A stretch of DNA of 5,057 nucleotides from the NCBI GenBank assembly GCA_012799425.1, contig JAAZLF010000407.1, positions 1 through 5,057 of the forward strand, in the 5' to 3' direction. Every line of letters starts with the position of its first letter. The stretch's first letter is position 1. Made by a program: the position numbers and the translations under genes. The stretch comes from Actinomycetales bacterium. GTDB taxonomy: Bacteria > Actinomycetota > Actinomycetes > Actinomycetales > Dermabacteraceae. Under the pieces are notes generated by a model. That model was given only the letters and a program-made list of their open reading frames with translations. It did not search any database and had not been told where the DNA came from. This document shows, piece by piece, positions 1-5,057 of this stretch.

Positions 1-65
1 CCGGCGCGTGGCCCAAGCTATCGCAGCGGCGGGGCCGGGGAGGTCGAATCGGGCCCGACGACGAC

Positions 66-108
66 GATCCCGGCCCCGACCCCCTGTGCGGGGGCCGGGG
101 CCGGGATC
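66..108 (-). terminator. 19-bp stem-loop, probable transcription terminator of the membrane protein gene
   Basis: Arms 66-84 and 90-108 are inverted repeats of 19 nt with a 5-nt loop (85-89). The single imperfect pair is A-C if read as plus-strand RNA but a G-U wobble if read as minus-strand RNA, so the structure is fully paired only in the transcript of the membrane protein gene. It lies 42 nt past the stop codon. No U-tract follows (GTCGTCGTCGG comes next), as is common for high-GC actinobacterial terminators. Bases 1-65 beyond it show no gene I can support. Confidence 0.75.
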
Positions 109-123
109 TGCTCTGCGATTCCT

Positions 124-145
124 CACCGCACGGGGCGGTGCGGTG
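124..145 (-). terminator. Small hairpin just after the membrane protein stop
   Basis: An 8-bp perfect stem (arms 124-131 and 138-145, 6-nt loop) starts 5 nt past the stop codon at 151-153. There is no T-tract. It may be the first of a pair with the larger hairpin at 66-108, adding to termination or protecting the mRNA 3' end. Taken alone it is a modest structure in GC-rich DNA. Confidence 0.4.
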
Positions 146-150
146 TCAGC

Positions 151-3042
151 TCACCAGCCGTCGGACAGCTCGACCACGAGCTCGCCGTTCTCGTCGACAG
201 TGGCGCTGCCGGAGACGCGGAGGGAGTCCTCGTACGTCTCGTCGGTCGGGTCGTCGTCCTCGCTCCAGCCCTCCCGCTGGTACGAGAACGTGGCCTGACC
301 AGGGCTCTCGTAGCTGGAGATGCTCCAGCCCTCGCCGTAGTGGTCCGTATCGACCTCCACCACCGGGTAGGTGTCGACGGTCCAGGAACCGGAGCCCTCG
401 ACCATGCGGCTGCCCGTGTACGCATCGAAGATGCAGTCCTCGCCCGGATCGGCCTCCTCGGAGGTCGCGCACTCATCGATCAGCGCATCGACCTGGGACT
501 GGATCTCGGCGACGCCGGCGTCGTTCAGGTCGTAGGAGAGCTCTGCGTGCAGGTCGTACCACTCGCCGGGATCCGCGCCGACGAACACGGTGCCCTCCAC
601 GGCGGTGAGGAACTCCGAGGAGGAGGGCAGTCCCACGGTGTACTGGCCCGGGAGCACCGCCGCCATCGCGTAGCCGTCCTCCAGGGCGAGGCTGTCCACC
701 GCGACCTCCTGGCCGTTGACCAGGATCGTGGTGGCCCCGGCGGGGACCTGCAGCGTCATGAACGCGTACTCGGCCTCGGCCATCTGCCACTCCGGGAACA
801 CCAGCGCGGTGCGGCCGGAGCGCTCGACGTAGAAGGTGCGCGTGGTGGTCACCCCGTCCTGCGTGATCTCGGCGGTGACCGCCATCGCGTCGTCCCCGTA
901 CCCCTCGGAGTCGACGATCTCGTAGCCGCTGATCCGCTGCTCGGCGGCACCGGCGATCGCATCGGTCAGCAGCACCTGCTCCGCGGCGGGCACGTTCGGG
1001 GCGGAGATCTCCACCGCCGTCGCCGCATCACCCTCCTGCAGCGCGCCGAGGTACGCGTCGACCTGCTTCTCCGGGGAGAACACGGTGCTCGCCACGACGT
1101 TGACAGCGATCGTCAGGCCGACCACCAGGACCAGTGCGCCACCTGCGGCGATGCCTCCGCCGATGAGGAGCTTGCGGGCCTTGGGCGACAGCGGCCGGGG
1201 CTCGGCGACCGGCTGCCCGGAGGGATCGGACGCGGCCCCTGCAGCGGCGCCGCTCACCGGCACGGTCGCGTAGACGCCGTCGGCCGCGGGAGCATCCGTC
1301 TGTGCGAGGGCTGCGGTCGGGCCGTCGACCGGATCCTGTGCCTGGGGGCCCGAGGCCGCGCCGGCCGCCATGGCCGCGGGTGCCGCAGCGGCCGCCGCGG
1401 GGGCAGGTGCCAGCGGGCGGCGGAACCAGGACAGCGCCCGGCCCGGCAGGTACGGCGCCACCAGCGGCATCACGAAGCGCGAGAGCAGCTCCACGAGCAC
1501 ACCGGCCACGCCCGCCAGCAGCGGCGTCCACGCGGCGAGGCCGAGGGAGGCACCGAACCGCTCGCTCTCCATGAAGCCGCCGGAGACGACCATCTGCGCC
1601 GACAGGCGCGCCAGGATCATCAGCACCAGTGCGCCGGTGAAGTAGGCGACCGGCAGCGCCAGCCACGAGACCACGAGCGCGAGCAGGTTGTTCGGCACCA
1701 CCCGGCGCTGGTGCTGCCACAGCAGCGCGGCGACGATCAGGCCGACGGGGATGAGCACCAGCGCGCCCAGCCACGCGTACCACTCCAGCGAGAAGACCGA
1801 GAAGTACTCGCTGCCGGAGATGCCGCCCAGCAGGCTGTCCATCAGGCCCGATCCGGTGACCGAGGCGCTGAGCGAGGACAGCAGCTCGAAGCCCGTGATG
1901 TAGGCCAGGACGTAGCCGCCCAGCAGCGGGAGCAGGAGGATCACGGAGAGCACCGGCGGGACCTCGCCGTGGATCAGCGCCTGGATCGAGGTGACCACCG
2001 TGATGGCCAGGAACCCGACCACCGTGACGAACAGGGCGTGGGTGACGGCGAGCTTGAGGCCCGCGGTGAGGTCGGTGACCAGCGGCCACCAGGCGGGGCG
2101 CGGGCGCATGCTGATCCGGCCCAGCCCATGCGCCAGGGTGATCAGGAAGAACGCGCCGAAGAAGGAATCGAAGCCCGCCGCGTGCAGGCGCAGGGTGACG
2201 TCATCGGTGACCGGGATCGGCTGCGCGAAGATCAGTGCGGCGAGCACGGTGACCAGCGCGACCGCGAAGCCCGCGATCACTGCGGAGACCCAGATGCCCA
2301 GCTGTCCGCCGCCCTGGCGACGCTGCACGAAGCGCCCGCCGTAGAAGCTCAGCAGCACCATCACCAGCGTGATCCCTGCCGGCAGCAGGCGGACCGAGAA
2401 GCTCGCGCTGACGCCGTCCATCGTCTGGGAGAACCCGAGCCCGCCCAGCATCGCGAGCGCGATCAGCTGGAACGGGAAGCGCAGCGCGGAGCCGATGCCG
2501 CTGATCGCCTCCTGGGGACGGAGGTCGACCGTGTCGAGCGAGGCCTCCACCGGGTTGCCGATGCCGGCGATCATCGCGGAGATCGCCAGCAGCACGATCG
2601 CGACCACGGACATGATGAGGCCGCCGACATAGGTCGCACCGCCCACCGCGAGGGAGGGCAGCGGATTGGTCAGCCCTGCGGCGCCGAGCTTCTGCTTCAG
2701 CTCCTCGGGGGTCATGCCCGCCGGCGCGGCGGCAGGGCCGGGCTGCGGTGCCGGCGACGGCGAGCCGTACGGGGAGGGAGCGGGCGAGCCATGCTGCGGC
2801 GCCGGGGAGCCGTGCACCGGGGCGGGCGAGCCATGGCCCGGGGCCGGTGCGCCGAAGGTCGGCGCCGACGGGCCGTAGTCCGGGGCGAGCGGCGGGAGCT
2901 CTGAGCTCACTGCGGGCTGCGGCGTCTGCGGTGCCGGCTGCTGCGCGGCCTGTTCCTGGGGCGGCTGCTGGCCGCCGTCCTGCTGCGGATCCTGAGGCTG
3001 CGGATCCGATGACGGGTTCTGCCCGTCGCCCGGGACAGTCAT
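151..3042 (-). CDS. Large polytopic membrane protein with a C-terminal extracellular TcaA/PEGA-like region, 963 aa
   Basis: The start is the ATG at 3042, because GGAGGGG (3049-3055) sits 6 nt upstream; an in-frame GTG at 3105 would add 21 residues but has no such site. Residues 1-109 form a Pro/Gln/Gly-rich tail, probably disordered and cytoplasmic, with heptad-like GSPAPxH repeats (64-99). Residues 131-529 contain about ten hydrophobic segments (near 131-161, 186-204, 216-235, 249-274, 290-308, 328-354, 361-392, 421-443, 452-477, 500-529). A basic patch (RALSWFRR) and an Ala/Pro linker (541-620) follow, then KARK and an eleventh helix (622-651). This charge pattern puts both the tail and linker inside and residues 652-963 outside. 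The outer part begins with an NTF2-like stretch (657-750; VDAYLGALQEGDA), then a PEGA-like stretch (762-822; ILVNGQEV, LPGQYTV), then an acidic end with the only two cysteines, C858 and C870, a likely disulfide. The outer region resembles TcaA-type envelope proteins; this is family resemblance by eye. I cannot assign a function: a transport, sensory or cell-envelope role are all possible. It appears monocistronic, with hairpins after its stop. Confidence 0.9.
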   Translation of the reverse strand: MTVPGDGQNPSSDPQPQDPQQDGGQQPPQEQAAQQPAPQTPQPAVSSELPPLAPDYGPSAPTFGAPAPGHGSPAPVHGSPAPQHGSPAPSPYGSPSPAPQPGPAAAPAGMTPEELKQKLGAAGLTNPLPSLAVGGATYVGGLIMSVVAIVLLAISAMIAGIGNPVEASLDTVDLRPQEAISGIGSALRFPFQLIALAMLGGLGFSQTMDGVSASFSVRLLPAGITLVMVLLSFYGGRFVQRRQGGGQLGIWVSAVIAGFAVALVTVLAALIFAQPIPVTDDVTLRLHAAGFDSFFGAFFLITLAHGLGRISMRPRPAWWPLVTDLTAGLKLAVTHALFVTVVGFLAITVVTSIQALIHGEVPPVLSVILLLPLLGGYVLAYITGFELLSSLSASVTGSGLMDSLLGGISGSEYFSVFSLEWYAWLGALVLIPVGLIVAALLWQHQRRVVPNNLLALVVSWLALPVAYFTGALVLMILARLSAQMVVSGGFMESERFGASLGLAAWTPLLAGVAGVLVELLSRFVMPLVAPYLPGRALSWFRRPLAPAPAAAAAAPAAMAAGAASGPQAQDPVDGPTAALAQTDAPAADGVYATVPVSGAAAGAASDPSGQPVAEPRPLSPKARKLLIGGGIAAGGALVLVVGLTIAVNVVASTVFSPEKQVDAYLGALQEGDAATAVEISAPNVPAAEQVLLTDAIAGAAEQRISGYEIVDSEGYGDDAMAVTAEITQDGVTTTRTFYVERSGRTALVFPEWQMAEAEYAFMTLQVPAGATTILVNGQEVAVDSLALEDGYAMAAVLPGQYTVGLPSSSEFLTAVEGTVFVGADPGEWYDLHAELSYDLNDAGVAEIQSQVDALIDECATSEEADPGEDCIFDAYTGSRMVEGSGSWTVDTYPVVEVDTDHYGEGWSISSYESPGQATFSYQREGWSEDDDPTDETYEDSLRVSGSATVDENGELVVELSDGW
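2746..2853 (-). repeat. In-frame tandem repeat coding for G-S-P-A-P-x-H units
   Basis: Within the tail of the membrane protein (residues 64-99), the units GAPAPGH, GSPAPVH and GSPAPQH run in direct succession, followed by GSPAPSPY and GSPSPAP. The DNA period is 21 nt for the first three units and 24 nt for the fourth. Codons differ between units (GGC is constant for Gly; Ser, Pro and Ala codons vary), so the array is not freshly duplicated. Such low-complexity tails in actinobacterial membrane proteins are usually disordered cytoplasmic extensions; here it lies just ahead of the first membrane helix. Confidence 0.75.
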
Positions 3043-3048
3043 GGGCTT

Positions 3049-3055
3049 CCCCTCC
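3049..3055 (-). promoter_or_regulatory. Strong ribosome binding site that decides the start of the membrane protein
   Basis: On the minus strand this reads GGAGGGG, separated by 6 nt from the ATG at 3042. It is the best Shine-Dalgarno match ahead of any gene in the window. It favours the ATG over the upstream in-frame GTG at 3105, which is preceded by GC-rich sequence with no purine-rich match. Confidence 0.8.
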
Positions 3056-3195
3056 GAGTCGTCGAGATGGTGATGGGCGTCATGAGGCCCGATCTTCGAC
3101 AGCACCGCGGAGCGCGTCCCAGCGCTTCCGTCACGCAGTCCCCACCCAGGTTCCCCTCACGACGCCTCCAGCCTACCGTCAGACTCCTGGAAGCA

Positions 3196-3212
3196 CCTCC
3201 CCGCGGGAGAGG
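3196..3212 (-). terminator. Weak hairpin after the PHP phosphatase gene
   Basis: Arms 3196-3202 and 3206-3212 pair over 7 bp around a 3-nt loop, beginning 12 nt past the PHP stop. The one imperfect pair is a G-U wobble on the minus strand and C-A on the plus strand, which favours minus-strand RNA. However, the run of five T on the minus strand (3213-3217) lies before the stem rather than after it, so this is not a canonical intrinsic terminator. An alternative 5-bp stem with the T-run as loop would compete with it. It may weakly separate the PHP gene from the membrane protein gene. Confidence 0.3.
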
Positions 3213-3224
3213 AAAAACCCCTGT

Positions 3225-4076
3225 TCAGCGTCGCCAGAGGTCCCGCGGGTCCGTCCCGGCACGGAAACCGAAGGCCTCGAGCATCGCGGCCGCCTCGGGG
3301 AACCCGTGGGCGAGGGCACCGGGCGCGTGCGCATCGGAGCCGAAGCTGATCGCACGCCCGCCCTCCTCGCTCCACCACTGCGGCATCCACGGCCACAGGC
3401 GGCGCGTGTTCATCTCCAGCGCGCGGCCGCTGTCGGCGATCGCGCGCAGCGCGGTGCGGAACTCCTCCTCGACGGCACGGGGGTCGACGGGCCCCTCCTG
3501 CTCCTGCGGCCAGTACCGCAGGGCGTAGTCGAGGTGGGTGACGATCTCGAAGGGCTCTTCCCCCGCGACCAGCGCCGGGACCTCCGCGAGATAGCGGCGC
3601 AGCACCTCCAGAGCAGGCATCCGGCGGTACAGCGTGTCCGGCTCGGCGCGGCCTCCCTCGATCTCGAGGGTGTGGAGGGAGCCCAGCAGGCGGTCGAAGC
3701 GGGAGAGGTCCAGGTGCTCGCGGGCGGTGTCCAGCCGCAGGTGGGGCTGGCCGATCTCGAGCCCGGTGCCGATGTGGAGCTGCGGGAACATCGCCCGGCA
3801 GCGCTCGATGTTCTCGAAGTAGGCGTCGGCGTCGAAGCGGGGCACGGCCACGCGGCCGTCGGGCTCGAGCAGGTGGCGCTCGTGGTCGCCGAAGTCCTGC
3901 GGGTCGCTGTACCAGGCGTCCTCGAGGTCGAGGTGCTCGGTGAAGAACAGGGCGGGCAGTCCGATGCGCACCGCGCGGGCGCAGGTGGCCTCCATCGTGC
4001 CGCGGGCGGCGGAATCCGGTCCCCCGGTGTCCCAGGAGAACTCGCTGTGCACGTGGCTGTCGGCGGGAAGGCTCAT
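3225..4076 (-). CDS. PHP-domain phosphoesterase, histidinol-phosphatase type, 283 aa
   Basis: This is a complete PHP-fold metal-dependent hydrolase, presumably cytosolic. The metal-ligand motifs are in order: DSHVH (H8, H10), TEHLD (E47, H48), GLEIG (E107), GSLHT (H135), THLDY (H181, D183), EMNT (E221) and SDAH (D248, H250). This set and the length match the HisJ/HisK-type histidinol-phosphatases, which hydrolyse L-histidinol phosphate to L-histidinol. No other his gene is nearby and many actinobacteria use a different enzyme (HisN type) for that step, so the true substrate may be another phosphoester. The ATG at 4076 is chosen because the next Met (residue 28) would remove H8 and H10, and no in-frame start is seen in the 35 nt separating it from the upstream stop. 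The Shine-Dalgarno match is poor, which with the short gap suggests cotranscription with the upstream gene. The fold is near certain; the substrate is not. Confidence 0.92.
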   Translation of the reverse strand: MSLPADSHVHSEFSWDTGGPDSAARGTMEATCARAVRIGLPALFFTEHLDLEDAWYSDPQDFGDHERHLLEPDGRVAVPRFDADAYFENIERCRAMFPQLHIGTGLEIGQPHLRLDTAREHLDLSRFDRLLGSLHTLEIEGGRAEPDTLYRRMPALEVLRRYLAEVPALVAGEEPFEIVTHLDYALRYWPQEQEGPVDPRAVEEEFRTALRAIADSGRALEMNTRRLWPWMPQWWSEEGGRAISFGSDAHAPGALAHGFPEAAAMLEAFGFRAGTDPRDLWRR

Positions 4077-4111
4077 GGGGCCAGAATCCCACAGGCGTGC
4101 GCGTCGCGCCC

Positions 4112-5057
4112 TCAGGTGCTCGGAGGCAGGAAGAGCAGGCCGTTCCGCATGACGCGCAGGTCCAGAGCAGGTGCCGCGTCCATCAGAGCGGTCATGATCG
4201 CCTCGGAGGCCTCACGGCGGAGGTTCGTCGCGACCCAGAGGTCGGTGCCGTCCTGGAGGCGGACGGGCCGCGGGCGGGCGCTCAACGGGAGATCCTCGGC
4301 GAGGCTGATGGCGCCATCCCGCACGACCGAGGCCGCTCCCTCCCGCTCGGCGACGATGCGGGCGAGCTCCCGCACCACGCGGGCCGCGGGCATCTTCCGG
4401 GCCTGGACGTTCTCCGGGCAGTCCGCGCCGAAGACCTGGAAGACGACGGGGCGGCGGCGGAGGGTGACCTTGTCCCGCAGCCGGTCGTACCGCCAGCGCA
4501 GCTGATCACCGCGGCGCCCCACCGCACCGATCGACTCGGTGCTGCCGATGTACTCCTCCCCGTACAGGGCCAGCAGCTCGTCGTCGAGCCGTCTGACGCG
4601 CGTGACGGCGGTGGTGGTGTCCATGAGGTCGCGCACCTCTGCGCTGTCGATCGCCTCGAGCTCCTGGGCGAGCTCGGTGAGGGTGGTGAGCCCGCAGGCG
4701 CGGACCAGCTCGCAGGCGAACTCGATGCCGCGGTCGCTGCCGGCGTTGTCGCCCGGGAACCGGGCGGCGAGGAAGGCCTTCAGGGAGGGCACGTCCAGTG
4801 CCGTCGGCGGCGCCTCGGGGCCGTCGGCCTCCGCTCCTGAGGGGTCGCCGGAGGCGGCGTCGACCGTACCGGGCCGCGCCTGCGCGGCCTGGTCGTCCCC
4901 GAGCGGGTCCTCGTCCTCGCGGGCGTCGAGCCGGGTGGGGTTCGCCAGCACCCGCTCGATCGCCGTGAACGTCTCGTCGAGGGCGCGCCGGGCATCTGCC
5001 GCCGCACCGAAGAGCTGGTCGATCGTCTGCTGGTCGTGCGTGCTGATGTGCCTGTAC
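4112..5057 (-). CDS. Uncharacterised soluble protein, C-terminal part only (5' end beyond the right edge)
   Basis: The frame is open from the stop at 4112-4114 to the right edge, giving 314 visible residues; the GTG at 4951 sits inside a continuous helix-like stretch and is unlikely to be the start. Order from the right edge: a short segment with HDQQTIDQLF and an amphipathic helix (about 4952-5056), an acidic Ala/Pro/Gly/Asp linker (about 4785-4930), a helical domain containing ELVRACGL and RRLDDELLALYGEEYIG (about 4550-4785), then an Arg-rich mixed region ending in LLFLPPST. There are no membrane segments and no signal peptide in view. I do not recognise the family with confidence. The arrangement weakly recalls the part that follows the catalytic domain in some actinobacterial RelA/SpoT-domain (p)ppGpp synthetases; if so, the active site is off-window. 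It ends 35 nt before the PHP gene, probably in the same transcript. Confidence 0.8.
   Translation of the reverse strand, partial: YRHISTHDQQTIDQLFGAAADARRALDETFTAIERVLANPTRLDAREDEDPLGDDQAAQARPGTVDAASGDPSGAEADGPEAPPTALDVPSLKAFLAARFPGDNAGSDRGIEFACELVRACGLTTLTELAQELEAIDSAEVRDLMDTTTAVTRVRRLDDELLALYGEEYIGSTESIGAVGRRGDQLRWRYDRLRDKVTLRRRPVVFQVFGADCPENVQARKMPAARVVRELARIVAEREGAASVVRDGAISLAEDLPLSARPRPVRLQDGTDLWVATNLRREASEAIMTALMDAAPALDLRVMRNGLLFLPPST

Noticed and set aside
40..56. A tRNA T-arm-like string (GGTCGAATC on plus, GATTCGACC on minus)
   Set aside because: The conserved C61 and the flanking stem pairs do not fit on either strand, and no acceptor or anticodon arm is visible.
340..2904. A plus-strand open frame of 854 codons antisense to the membrane protein
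   Set aside because: Its translation is rich in His, Arg, Gln, Gly and Asp with no domain pattern, as expected opposite a GC3-rich gene. The minus-strand frame has membrane helices, a strong ribosome binding site and a terminator.
3043..3105. A 21-residue N-terminal extension of the membrane protein from GTG at 3105
   Set aside because: No Shine-Dalgarno match precedes the GTG, while the ATG at 3042 has GGAGGGG at ideal spacing. The extension (His/Asp-rich) is unlike the Pro/Gln tail that follows.
3150..3154. GGAAC on the minus strand as an ECF-sigma -35 element, and TAGGCT nearby as a -10 element
   Set aside because: GGAAC has no CGTT or GTT partner at 16-18 nt, and TAGGCT has no -35 match at the right distance. 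I cannot support a promoter here.
3157..4092. A minus-strand open frame of 311 codons overlapping the PHP gene in another frame
   Set aside because: The PHP frame carries all catalytic motifs; this one yields an Arg/Pro/Ala-rich product with none.
4092..4110. Short GC-rich inverted repeats between the partial gene and the PHP gene
   Set aside because: Stems of 3-4 bp in a 35-nt GC-rich gap are expected by chance and would not make a terminator.
2748..4505. A plus-strand open frame of 585 codons running across three minus-strand genes
   Set aside because: It crosses intergenic DNA and the intact PHP gene, and its product is Arg/Ala/Gly-rich without recognisable motifs. It is best explained by lack of AT-rich stop codons.

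Overview
The window is very GC-rich DNA with GC-loaded third codon positions and long stop-free antisense frames. This points to a high-GC actinobacterium. The style of the large protein (Pro/Gln-rich cytoplasmic tail, many Ala/Val/Leu membrane helices, acidic secreted C-terminus) would fit Brachybacterium or a relative in the Micrococcales, but that placement is an inference. All three genes I can support lie on the minus strand, so transcription runs from the right edge to the left.

Right part (4112-5057): the C-terminal part of a soluble protein whose start lies beyond the right edge. I do not recognise it with confidence; a (p)ppGpp-synthetase-like protein whose catalytic domain lies off-window is a weak possibility. 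Centre (3225-4076): a complete PHP-fold metal-dependent phosphoesterase of the histidinol-phosphatase type, with all expected metal-ligand motifs. It begins 35 nt after the stop of the upstream gene, so the two are probably cotranscribed. Left part (151-3042): a 963-residue membrane protein with its own strong ribosome binding site. It has a disordered Pro/Gln-rich tail, about ten membrane helices, an Ala/Pro linker, one further membrane helix, and a C-terminal region of about 310 residues that should lie outside the membrane. That outer region has NTF2-like and PEGA-like segments and a final part holding the protein's only two cysteines. Its stop is followed by two hairpins, the second a 19-bp stem with the hallmarks of a terminator on the minus strand. 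Bases 1-65 hold nothing I can name.

Nothing in the window ties the three genes into one pathway. There are no mobile elements, CRISPR arrays, tRNAs, rRNAs or defence-type genes. The region looks like ordinary chromosome; its most notable item is the composite architecture of the large membrane protein. I found no previously undescribed system that the sequence would support.
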